From Fimenecus sp052273625 (GTDB lineage: Bacteria > Bacillota > Clostridia > Oscillospirales > Acutalibacteraceae), in NCBI GenBank assembly GCA_052273625.1, contig DAVZHW010000006.1, forward strand, positions 19,200-83,199: DNA of 64,000 nt, given 5' to 3'. The translations under genes were made by a program, and so were the position numbers. The notes below the pieces were generated by a model. The model searched no databases and was not told the DNA's origin. It was given only the letters and a program-made list of their open reading frames with translations. Positions 58,059 through 64,000 of this stretch are shown in pieces. Each line of letters begins with the position of its first letter. Within the stretch, counting starts at the first letter, position 1.

Positions 58059-58266
58059 ATTTATTAACCGTAAAATCCGGTTCTCTTTTATGTACACAAT
58101 CGCTTTTGCAATTGCGGTTTTTTGCCTGTCTTCGACTTACATAACATTCGTGTAAGGCACAGTAACAATAAACTCTGTCTTTTCGCACAAAACTATTGTT
58201 TAGACACTCCTTAAAATCATCTGCCAGAGCAGGGTCAAAATCAATTTCTTTATAATCCAATTTCAT
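58057..58266 (-). CDS. Small Cys-rich protein
   Basis: 69 residues with AAGGAGAT upstream. C-terminal half has CYCALHECYVSRRQAKN and CKSDCVHKREPDF, six Cys and two His in zinc-finger-like spacing. Its stop lies in the terminator stem. Function unknown. Confidence 0.5.
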   Translation of the reverse strand: MKLDYKEIDFDPALADDFKECLNNSFVRKDRVYCYCALHECYVSRRQAKNRNCKSDCVHKREPDFTVNK

Positions 58267-58388
58267 CTCCTTTTTTTTAAGAATATAAACTCTCTCACTG
58301 TTTTTTATTTTCTATTGTCGCTTTAAATATCAATATCGTCTATTTTAGTCCTTTTTAAGAAATTTTGAAATAAATGTTTATTTCAAAA

Positions 58389-58709
58389 TTATTTTGTGGA
58401 AAAAACTGGTCTATATTCGATATATTCGGCTTCAATTACTGCCTTGTCCGCTATCATACTTAAAGTTCCAACTAGTCTGAGTTTTGTTCCTGTTTTCTTA
58501 TATGAGAGCATTCTTGCCGTTTTCCCCCTTGCGACTACAGGAAAATCGTTTAAAAGTTCCTCTGTTTCACCTGCGGAATTTATCCCGTGTCTAACATATC
58601 TTAGTGTAAATTCGATAAAATCGATGGAAACATTTTTATCTGTAAGAGTGGTCAATTCTTTTTTGTCCACAATTGCTCCTTCTAAAATAATTTGATTAAG
58701 TGGTTTCAT
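58389..58709 (-). CDS. SSB-like OB-fold protein
   Basis: 106 residues. LNQIILEGAIVDKKELTTLTD, IDFIEFTLRYVRHG, FPVVARGKTARMLSYKKTGTKLRLVGTLS, AVIEAEYIEYRP follow the strand order of SSB/PriB OB folds. It lacks the acidic SSB tail. It may be a second single-strand binding or ssDNA-sensing protein, complementing the classical SSB at 45850. Confidence 0.55.
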   Translation of the reverse strand: MKPLNQIILEGAIVDKKELTTLTDKNVSIDFIEFTLRYVRHGINSAGETEELLNDFPVVARGKTARMLSYKKTGTKLRLVGTLSMIADKAVIEAEYIEYRPVFSTK

Positions 58710-58880
58710 TTATTTTTCCTCCTCTAAAAAATCAATTTCAATACACTTCTTCATTTTGTCAGCTGTCGTTCCGACATTGAAATTCCTGTCAAGGTAATAT
58801 GTTTCAGCTTCCTGTTTTGTTCCGTTGAAACGTGTAATAAAATAATCTCCGTCCGAAAATACAACTTTTAAAGTAAGCAT
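58710..58880 (-). CDS. Small protein (56 aa)
   Basis: 56 codons from ATG 58880 with AAAGGAG upstream, ending AAATAA directly next to the SSB-like gene start. The sequence begins MLTLKVVFSDGDYFITRFNG and has a FLEEEK end. Coding is supported by the ribosome site and gapless arrangement. Function unknown. Confidence 0.6.
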   Translation of the reverse strand: MLTLKVVFSDGDYFITRFNGTKQEAETYYLDRNFNVGTTADKMKKCIEIDFLEEEK

Positions 58881-58892
58881 TTTAATCTCCTT

Positions 58893-59093
58893 TTAATTCT
58901 TGAAACCAATGTAAAATTCAACATCATCTGCACTGCGAAGTGGAACAGGCTGTAAATTCCCATAGCAAAACCAATAATTACATTCATCAGTGCAATTAAA
59001 TTTTATATGGCTGTTTTCCGCCATAAGCTCCTCCAAAGCATAATCTATACTATTGTTCTGCTCTGCGATTTCTTCAAATTCCTGTCTTGTCAT
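58893..59093 (-). CDS. Small unknown protein
   Basis: 66 residues with AGGAGGT upstream. Acidic helix (QEFEEIAEQNNSIDYALEELM) then HIKFNCTDECNYWFCYGN with three Cys, beta end VEFYIGFKN. Function unknown. Confidence 0.5.
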   Translation of the reverse strand: MTRQEFEEIAEQNNSIDYALEELMAENSHIKFNCTDECNYWFCYGNLQPVPLRSADDVEFYIGFKN

Positions 59094-59137
59094 TCAGTTA
59101 CCTCCTAATATTTTTCAGGAATATTTCGTGTTTTCTT

Positions 59138-59169
59138 GGAAGTCCAGTTTTTAAGGATACTGGACTTCC
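59138..59169. terminator. Hairpin downstream of the ComM-like gene
   Basis: GGAAGTCCAG (59138-59147) and CTGGACTTCC (59160-59169), 12-nt loop. It follows the stop at 59183 on the minus strand. There is no U-tract, so it may be a processing or weak termination site. Confidence 0.5.
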
Positions 59170-59182
59170 ATTCAGTTTTTTA

Positions 59183-60676
59183 TTAGACTGCGGCTAGATT
59201 ATCCTCATTCAGTTTTACCGCTTCCGCTATATGCTCTTCTTGAAGTTCTTCTGAACCATCCGAGACGTCGTTTAGTGTTTGGGCAAGTTTGAGAATTTCA
59301 GCCTTTCTGCCATCCGAGAAGTAATCTGTCGCTTTTTCGAAGACTTCTCTTGCCTTGCTAGAAATTTTCAGGTCAAATGCCTCGTCAAGCGACAAGTCCT
59401 GGTTCAATTTTCCTTGTCTGTGAAGTTGTCTTTTCCACGCAGTGCTAATAAAGTTACGCAGCTCTTCAAGAGTGAATTTCTTGGCTGAATTGTCATCGCT
59501 ACTTGTGTTTAGTTTTACTGCAATCCTGTCATTAAGAGGAAATGTAAGTTTTGTCCTGTACCTATTGACACTGCCTAGTGAGCAAAGACAGAGTTTTTCT
59601 TTTGAGCCGAAGTTACCGCAAGGACACGGACTTGCCACCATAAAAAGCTGGAACTTTGAAGGATAAGTTGTAACGCGTCCTGCACGGCTTAAACATATTT
59701 TTTCTGCCGAAAGAGGAACTCTCAACATTTGTAAAACTGATGTTCTGAATTCAGAGGCATCGTCAAGAAATAGCACTCCATTATGTGTAAGGGCTGTTTC
59801 TCCTGGAGAGAGATTTACTCCGCCTCCACACATACCTTCGATTGTGCAAGAGTTATGAGGCATTCTTACAGGTCTTTCATATAAATCACGCCGATACAGT
59901 CCTGCTAGCGAATATATCCGTGAAACAACATCGCTTTCGTCAGCCGAAAGTCTAGGCAAGAGCATTGGAAGTCCTGTTTCGATAATGGTGAGAGTGTTAT
60001 ACCTAGTACCGGAGTTACAGGAAACAACTGTATGATGTCTGCCTGCAATGGCAACCGCCATTGCGAATTTGAGGTTGTTATTCTCTGTTTTGTCAAAATC
60101 CTGTTTTAAATCTGAAGTAACGTCATTAAACAAAATATTATCATCTGTTGAGAAGTTTTTAGAAACATCTTTTTCCTTGAAAAGGCTGTCATCGCCAATG
60201 TTAAGGTTTGTTATTGCGTCAGCAGCTTCTTTTAGGTTGTCAACCTCATAGACTTTTATTCCAGCAGGAACATAAGAACCTTTTGAAATAATTGCATATT
60301 TTATACCCTTATTTACCGCATTTTGACAGGCGGCAAAAGTGCTTTTTGTGTTAGGTTTAATATTTCCGTTAATTTCAAGCACACCCATAACAAGTACATC
60401 GTTATTCTTGCTTTCTACAAGGAGCGAAAGAGCGACAGGAAGAGCAAAGCCTACTTCATCTTTCTTTGTATCTGAAGGTATAAGAGATATAAGAATTCTT
60501 TTTTGAGGAATTTCAAAACCGCTTTGTTCTATTGCTGTTCTTATTCGTTCCCTTGTGTGGGTAACACACGAATCTGCAAGTCCTACAAACTCTATTGCTG
60601 GAATCCCATTTTTAATATCAGTTTCAACCTTAACCAGAGAACCCTCGTAACCGAATGAACCAAATCCGTAAATCAT
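59183..60676 (-). CDS. ComM/YifB-like Mg-chelatase family protein, degenerate Walker A
   Basis: 497 residues, about the full ComM length. The N-terminal Lon-protease-like domain (EFVGLADSCVTHTRERIRTA, LISLIPSDTKK) and the MCM-type AAA+ core are present. Core segments are GGVNLSPGETALTHNGVLFLDDASEF (in part), RAGRVTTYPS, and the Cys set C351, C353, C363, C365. The Walker A site (expected GPPGSGKS) reads VVSCNSGTRYNT and lacks the Lys. Walker B is LDDAS rather than LDE. ATP hydrolysis is unlikely. It may have a structural or regulatory role in branch migration. Confidence 0.8.
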   Translation of the reverse strand: MIYGFGSFGYEGSLVKVETDIKNGIPAIEFVGLADSCVTHTRERIRTAIEQSGFEIPQKRILISLIPSDTKKDEVGFALPVALSLLVESKNNDVLVMGVLEINGNIKPNTKSTFAACQNAVNKGIKYAIISKGSYVPAGIKVYEVDNLKEAADAITNLNIGDDSLFKEKDVSKNFSTDDNILFNDVTSDLKQDFDKTENNNLKFAMAVAIAGRHHTVVSCNSGTRYNTLTIIETGLPMLLPRLSADESDVVSRIYSLAGLYRRDLYERPVRMPHNSCTIEGMCGGGVNLSPGETALTHNGVLFLDDASEFRTSVLQMLRVPLSAEKICLSRAGRVTTYPSKFQLFMVASPCPCGNFGSKEKLCLCSLGSVNRYRTKLTFPLNDRIAVKLNTSSDDNSAKKFTLEELRNFISTAWKRQLHRQGKLNQDLSLDEAFDLKISSKAREVFEKATDYFSDGRKAEILKLAQTLNDVSDGSEELQEEHIAEAVKLNEDNLAAV

Positions 60677-60699
60677 TTTTTTTCTCCTTATGTATTTTT

Positions 60700-60746
60700 T
60701 TATAGCAATATATATTTTTCTGTTGTTAAAATATATATTGCTAATA
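60700..60746. promoter_or_regulatory. N31 operator variant with 16-bp inverted repeat
   Basis: TAGCAATATATATTTT (60703-60718) pairs perfectly with AAAATATATATTGCTA (60728-60743). The ends TTATAGCA and TGCTAATA are 31 nt apart, as in the other elements but with C/G replacing T/A. It lies 24 nt upstream of the ComM-like gene. Confidence 0.5.
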
Positions 60747-60752
60747 CGAAGT

Positions 60753-61067
60753 CTAAAATCTTACTTTTACTCCGAATTTTTTGAGATGTTGCCCAGTAAG
60801 CAGAACAGAGTAAAAGTCTAGTTTTTTAACTGTCAACCATTCAGGTTTTACAGGCAAGGACAGCCAAAGAGAAATCATATCTTTTATCTGCTCCCTTGTA
60901 TCTCCTGCCCATAGATATTTGCAGCAAAGAGAAACTAAAAAATAATCACAATCGCATAGCATCCTGTCTAACAGCATATATCGAAATTTTACAGATACAG
61001 AACAGTTATCTAGTTCAAACTGCTTATTTGCAAAAGTACCTCTTTTCATTGTTTTCATTTTTTGCAT
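60753..61067 (-). CDS. LPD11-like domain protein
   Basis: 104 residues. CDCDYFLVSLCCKYLWAGDTREQIKDMISLWLSLPVKPEWL (in parts) matches the YLWAGD...LWxSLPxKPEWLT core of LPD11, a domain associated with phage and plasmid polyvalent proteins. It has AAGAGG upstream. Function unknown; perhaps DNA processing. Confidence 0.6.
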   Translation of the reverse strand: MQKMKTMKRGTFANKQFELDNCSVSVKFRYMLLDRMLCDCDYFLVSLCCKYLWAGDTREQIKDMISLWLSLPVKPEWLTVKKLDFYSVLLTGQHLKKFGVKVRF

Positions 61068-61144
61068 AATGTTTACCTCTTGTTATGGTTGTTGTATGTG
61101 ATTTTCACATAACACTTATATCTATGTTGTGTGAATTTTTGTTT

Positions 61145-61291
61145 TCAGTAGTGCAGCAGCACAAAATCACCGTTGCCGCTATTCTTAATCCACCATCCGA
61201 GGCAATCTGCCCGAATGTCCAATCTCTCTATATGATAAGAATTATCCCCTTTATAATGGCGGTGAAATACCTTTACGGTTATTGTTATCAT
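61145..61291 (-). CDS. Small protein (48 aa)
   Basis: 48 codons from ATG 61291 with a perfect TTAGGAGG site. It begins MITITVKVFHRHYKGDNSYH and contains RLDIRADCLGWWIKNSG. The strong start and clean ORF support it. Function unknown. Confidence 0.6.
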   Translation of the reverse strand: MITITVKVFHRHYKGDNSYHIERLDIRADCLGWWIKNSGNGDFVLLHY

Positions 61292-61308
61292 TTTTAGCCT
61301 CCTAATGT

Positions 61309-61623
61309 TTATTTAAAATCGTAAACGCTTATTGCTGAATCATATTCCGCAATAGCATTATCCAATTTCATCGCTAATTCAAACGTGATTTCCTGCGGTG
61401 TATTTTTTAAAACACGCTTCCACGCCTGCCAATGTTCAAAGTCGCAGACATCAATTTTGTTGTCAATTGCCCATTCAAGAGCATTTCTGTCATACTTTAA
61501 AAAGGCTTCTTCTTCATTCTCTAAACCGTTCTCTTTAAGCCATTCTGTAAGTCGTACATCAAAGTCGTCTTCTAACAACTTTGTCAAACTTTCAATCAAA
61601 GTTTTAATCTTTTCTTTGTCCAT
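61309..61623 (-). CDS. Small helical acidic protein
   Basis: 104 residues from ATG 61623 with AAGGAG upstream; the longer start at 61656 would overlap the next gene. Helical (KTLIESLTKLLEDDFDVRL, EHWQAWKRVLKNTPQEITF). It could interact with another phage protein. No family recognised. Confidence 0.5.
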   Translation of the reverse strand: MDKEKIKTLIESLTKLLEDDFDVRLTEWLKENGLENEEEAFLKYDRNALEWAIDNKIDVCDFEHWQAWKRVLKNTPQEITFELAMKLDNAIAEYDSAISVYDFK

Positions 61624-61640
61624 TTTTTTTCTACTCCTTA

Positions 61641-62099
61641 TTAGTAAGCGTCGCAAGTTAAATCTGCAACCGTTGTTTTCTGAAAACTCTCCATTTCATC
61701 TAGTGCTTTGTAGAAATTCCTAGGAAAAATTGAATAAAGATTATTTGCAGTCAATTTTTCTTTACTGCAAAGTTCTCTTCTTGTTTCTTCAATTCCGATA
61801 GTGTCTATCTCGAATTCGCTTACAGGGATAAGCCTGTTGTCAAAGATAGTTACCAACGACTTTGTAGGTTCTGTAAGAAGCCTTACAACCTCGTAAAATC
61901 GATGTGAAGCAACGTCAAAATAGACTTGCTTAAAAATATTGTTGTTGCAGAAAAATTCTGAATAGTCGAAATCTTTGTTGCCGTATTCGTTCTGCAAATC
62001 GTCATTGCTGACGTCTTCCCAGCCCTCACGTCCTAAACTGTGGTACAGTTTCAGGCGGAGTTCGTCCAGCTCGTTTTTTGTTAGTTCGTTCAATTTCAT
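61641..62099 (-). CDS. Unknown protein
   Basis: 152 residues with AAGGAG upstream. Alpha/beta; KNELDELRLKLYHSLGREG at the start, FKQVYFDVASHRFYEVVRLLTEPTK in the middle, Cys late. Nothing recognised. First gene downstream of the terminator-like hairpin at 62156. Confidence 0.45.
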   Translation of the reverse strand: MKLNELTKNELDELRLKLYHSLGREGWEDVSNDDLQNEYGNKDFDYSEFFCNNNIFKQVYFDVASHRFYEVVRLLTEPTKSLVTIFDNRLIPVSEFEIDTIGIEETRRELCSKEKLTANNLYSIFPRNFYKALDEMESFQKTTVADLTCDAY

Positions 62100-62155
62100 A
62101 AAAATCTCCTTACCGCATTTTGCGATAATAAAATAATGTGCCTCTTAAAATAATT

Positions 62156-62181
62156 AAGGCGGTATAAAAACCGCCTTTTTT
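62156..62181. terminator. GGCGGT hairpin 1
   Basis: AAGGCGGT (62156-62163) and ACCGCCTT (62170-62177), then TTTT. Bidirectional form: T-tract on plus, AATTATTTT on minus. It lies between the 62198 gene and the 61641 gene. Two similar hairpins occur at 62944 and 63390. Confidence 0.7.
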
Positions 62182-62197
62182 CAGTATAAAATCAGGA

Positions 62198-62488
62198 TTA
62201 AGCATTTTTAAAACACCTTAAATTATCCCGCATAACATCGCGGAGATATTCAATTTCTCGGTTGTCATCGAAAAAGATACCTTCTTTGTCAATGGCATCT
62301 TTAATAAATGTTTTAAATTCCTGTTCTGAAAATTCAGGAACAGGAAGACTTAAAGCCCAAATCTTCAAATCTAAAATTACGGCTTCATCGTACTCGTCAG
62401 CCGTTGTTAAATCGTTTTCGTTCAGGGCTTTAACCCTTTTTGCTTCGTTTATTGTGAGGCAATAAAAACAGTGTTTATTCAGTTCCAT
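62198..62488 (-). CDS. Small acidic unknown protein
   Basis: 96 residues with AAGGAGG upstream. HCFYCLTINEAKRVKALNEND has a CxxxC-like start, the rest is acidic and helical (FSEQEFKTFIKDAIDKEGIFF). Function unknown. The inverted repeat at 62502 lies just upstream. Confidence 0.5.
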   Translation of the reverse strand: MELNKHCFYCLTINEAKRVKALNENDLTTADEYDEAVILDLKIWALSLPVPEFSEQEFKTFIKDAIDKEGIFFDDNREIEYLRDVMRDNLRCFKNA

Positions 62489-62501
62489 ACAAAAACCTCC
62501 T

Positions 62502-62529
62502 TGACTAGTATACTAAAATATACTAGTCA
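62502..62529. promoter_or_regulatory. Perfect 11-bp inverted repeat over the RadC-like stop codon
   Basis: TGACTAGTATA (62502-62512) and TATACTAGTCA (62519-62529), 6-nt loop. It contains TACTAAAA, related to the operator half-site. It may be an operator for the 62198 gene or an intercistronic hairpin. Confidence 0.45.
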
Positions 62530-62924
62530 TTATCTTTTGGTAAAATATCGTGCTCTAAAAACGAAAAATAATCCGTTTTAGTAACGATTACGTGGTCAAA
62601 AAGTTGAATTCCTAGAAGTTTCAACCCATTGAAAATTTTTCGAGTGGTTGTCATATCTTCTGTACTTGGAGAGGCGTTGCCTCCTGGGTGATTATGAAAG
62701 ATAATTACGCCTACGGGTTGGCGTTTTACGATTTTCCAAAAAAGACACTTTTCATCGATTTGGCAGAAATTTACGCCTCCTATAAACAACAAATCTCTTG
62801 AAATCGTCTTCCGACCAGCATTTACGCAAATAATGCCAAAATGCTCCTGCTTTTTGTTTGCATATCCCTTTAATAAAGGGATTGTATCCTTTGGGCTTGT
62901 TATAAAAACATCTTTTACTTTCAT
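62523..62924 (-). CDS. RadC-like JAB/MPN domain protein
   Basis: 133 residues from ATG 62924 with AGGAGG 6 nt upstream. The JAMM zinc motif H77-N-H79-P-G-G...S-P-S-x-E-D90 is complete, as in RadC/YkfG proteins. The length fits the bare JAB domain without the HhH part of chromosomal RadC. It may act in recombination, or as a deubiquitinase-fold hydrolase in phage-host conflict. The 62944 hairpin is directly upstream. Confidence 0.8.
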   Translation of the reverse strand: MKVKDVFITSPKDTIPLLKGYANKKQEHFGIICVNAGRKTISRDLLFIGGVNFCQIDEKCLFWKIVKRQPVGVIIFHNHPGGNASPSTEDMTTTRKIFNGLKLLGIQLFDHVIVTKTDYFSFLEHDILPKDND

Positions 62925-62943
62925 CAAATACCTCCTTAAAATT

Positions 62944-62969
62944 AAAGGCGGTTTTTGATAACCGCCTTT
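62944..62969. terminator. GGCGGT hairpin 2
   Basis: AAAGGCGGTT (62944-62953) and AACCGCCTTT (62960-62969), with T-rich DNA on both sides. On the minus strand it ends just before the RadC-like ribosome site, so it may terminate upstream transcripts or insulate radC. Confidence 0.6.
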
Positions 62970-63051
62970 TGTTTGATAAAATTTTGAAAAGCACGAATGA
63001 CGATTTGCACGTCATTAAAGGCTAAAAAATCCTGTTCGTGCTGGAAAAGAA

Positions 63052-63120
63052 CTAAAGCAAAATTTTGTCTAGTTCTTCTGCGGTGATGAATTCATAAATT
63101 TCATCGCTTATTGAGTACAT
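63052..63120 (-). CDS. Microprotein (22 aa)
   Basis: 22 codons from ATG 63120 with an excellent AAGGAGG. The product is acidic: it begins MYSISDEIYEF and ends AEELDKILL. It overlaps the upstream 63101 ORF by 20 nt in another frame. The start context supports translation, though such a short ORF could be a leader for radC. Confidence 0.4.
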   Translation of the reverse strand: MYSISDEIYEFITAEELDKILL

Positions 63121-63265
63121 AATTTGCCTCCTTGCTTTTTAAGCGTTTCTGTGTTGACGTTAAGGACATACGGAGCCAGGCGTCTTTTACGCTTTCAGTC
63201 CGTTGCTGCCGTTTCAAAGCGTCCTTGAATTTCAAAACAGCCAAATCTAATTCTGTACAACTCAT
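63101..63265 (-). CDS. Small basic protein (54 aa)
   Basis: 54 codons from ATG 63265 with GGAGG upstream. LDLAVLKFKDALKRQQRTES then AWLRMSLTSTQKRLKSK is basic and helical, compatible with nucleic-acid binding. Its end overlaps the 22-residue ORF. Function unknown. Confidence 0.5.
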   Translation of the reverse strand: MSCTELDLAVLKFKDALKRQQRTESVKDAWLRMSLTSTQKRLKSKEANYVLNKR

Positions 63266-63498
63266 ACAGCCTCCACTTGTAAAAAAAACTTTACAAAAAG
63301 ATGTTTAATGTGTAAGATAAAGTATCTGAATCAGATACTTTCACAGTGTCGCCTTAAAAACGACACACTAGACCTGTTTCAAGGGATTTAGGCGGTTTTA
63401 TACCGCCTTTTTTTTGCTTATTCAACCGTAACAAGCAAAAATTTGAAACTAAAGCCCTCGGGTAGTGTAGTAGTACCTTCGGGCAATCGCCCGACTTT
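63266..63498. promoter_or_regulatory. Regulatory region with palindromes
   Basis: No gene. It contains AAAGTATCTG-AAT-CAGATACTTT (63319-63341, perfect 10-bp arms, operator-like), GTGTCG-CCTTAAAAA-CGACAC (near 63350) and the GGCGGT terminator at 63390. It separates the 63499 gene from the rest and probably holds a promoter. Confidence 0.5.
63390..63415. terminator. GGCGGT hairpin 3
   Basis: AGGCGGT (63390-63396), TTTAT, ACCGCCT (63402-63408), then a run of eight Ts. It is a strong rho-independent terminator on the plus strand, and the leftward strand has AAA before and no U-tract after. Confidence 0.7.
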
Positions 63499-63744
63499 TT
63501 ATTCAGCCCAGTTGAAAGGCTCTTCTACAAGGAAGAAGAGGCTGGAAGCGTTTCCATTATCTTGGAGGAATCTATACGCGTTGTCCTCCTCCAGGATGTC
63601 CTGTATCTCTCCTTTCGCCTTGCTGTCCTCCTCCTCAACAGCACACCGCAGGGTGCTGAGTGTGTCGGCGAAGAATCCTATGCTTCCGATTTTTACATCG
63701 TCCGCAGTTAAAACTGTAAATATATTCTTCTTTTCGAATTTCAT
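63499..63744 (-). CDS. Short member of the MKFDKS-type family, copy D
   Basis: 81 residues. MKFEKKNIFTVLTADDVKIGS, IGFFADTLSTLRCAVEEED aligns with the ADELKxGDKVIVADDLxxLKxxVE start of copies at 32781 and 55133, and NASSLFFLVEEPFNWAE with their YSLAYLVERAEE block. It lacks their C-terminal half. It is the first leftward gene of the operon and has GAGGAG upstream. Confidence 0.55.
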   Translation of the reverse strand: MKFEKKNIFTVLTADDVKIGSIGFFADTLSTLRCAVEEEDSKAKGEIQDILEEDNAYRFLQDNGNASSLFFLVEEPFNWAE

Positions 63745-63930
63745 TTTCTCCTCCTCGGTTGTCTATGCAACCGTTATAAAAAAAATAAATTAAAGCCGTC
63801 TATTTTTTTTTAAACTCTCTCATCCTATGTGTCCGAAAAGTTTAAAACCGCTTTTCGTAAATGCAAAAAACTCGAATAAAATTCGCTTTTCCTCACCCTA
63901 GGGGGGGCTGGGAGGCAAGGACAGGACAGG
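63745..63930. other. Non-coding end region
   Basis: No ORF. It is AT-rich with a run of T near 63804, then changes abruptly to purine/G-rich DNA with a seven-G run at 63901. It probably contains the divergence point between the early operon and late genes outside the window. Confidence 0.4.
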
Positions 63931-64000
63931 ACAGGAGCAAGGGACAGGGACAGGAGCAAGGGACAGGGACAGGAGCAAGGGACAGGGACAGGAGCAAGGG
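63931..64000. repeat. G-rich 19-bp tandem repeat running off the window
   Basis: ACAGGAGCAAGGGACAGGG recurs at 63931, 63950, 63969 and 63988 (last copy cut by the window end). Short GGACA repeats precede it (63918-63932). G-runs of three are regularly spaced, so G-quadruplex formation is possible. In an AT-rich genome at a gene-free junction, a packaging (pac/cos) or other cis-acting function is plausible. Confidence 0.75.

Noticed and set aside
63443..63793. 116-codon plus-strand ORF over the 63499 gene
   Set aside because: The minus-strand product matches a paralogous family; the plus frame is Ser-rich antisense.

Overview
The window is one contiguous stretch of a temperate, tailed-phage (siphovirus-like) genome, either a prophage or an assembled phage. 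It is AT-rich and carries a tail module, a lysis module, integrase and repressor, replication genes and a large early region, with no ribosomal RNA or housekeeping genes. The host is not identified by any gene here. An overlapping inner-membrane/lipoprotein spanin pair points to a diderm host, strong AGGAGG ribosome sites are common, and many small genes resemble those of gut Firmicutes phages. A low-GC gut spirochaete (Treponema-like) or another diderm gut anaerobe is my guess, not a demonstration. The head and terminase genes are outside the window.

Layout. 1-12503 (+): end of the tape measure, three tail-tip genes, a 2527-residue J-like receptor protein and two tail-fibre genes. 12506-15796 (+): a tightly overlapping cassette of radical SAM enzyme, P-loop protein, glycosyltransferase and asparagine-synthetase-like enzyme; the last carries a 9-G tract that looks phase-variable. 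15820-16440 (-): a membrane-anchored HTH regulator (moron). 16559-19011 (+): small conserved phage genes ending at a terminator. 19063-19842 (-): a secreted protein and a Cro/CI-type regulator. 19934-22171 (+): lysis module with spanins, HNH and XhlA-like protein. 22168-37968 (-): leftward accessory region with methyltransferases, ThyX-like and PAPS-reductase-like enzymes, two antirepressors, HicAB, ASCH and DUF4406 proteins, many tiny Cys-rich genes, a broken Dam gene and tRNA-Ile(UAU). 38157-41750 (-): replication (DnaB, DnaC-like loader, initiator, excisionase-like). 42416-43912 (+): integrase and repressor. 43913-44556: non-coding, with a terminator, T-rich tract and iterons (candidate origin). 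44557-47570 (+): Dam, SSB, dUTPase. 47567-63744 (-): recombination and nucleic-acid genes (HNH nuclease, SbcD-SbcC fusion, Rad52-like annealing protein, SSB-like, ComM-like, RadC-like) plus small unknowns. 63931-64000: G-rich 19-bp tandem repeats running off the window.

How it fits together. Early operons on both strands share a spaced inverted repeat, TATTAGTA-N31-TACTAATA, placed over promoters; I read this as one phage-wide regulatory circuit. Replication (initiator, loader, helicase, SSB, dUTPase) and recombination (annealing protein, Mre11/Rad50-type fusion, HNH nuclease) surround the candidate origin. The tail-adjacent modification cassette, with a built-in on/off switch, is the best candidate for a system not yet described.
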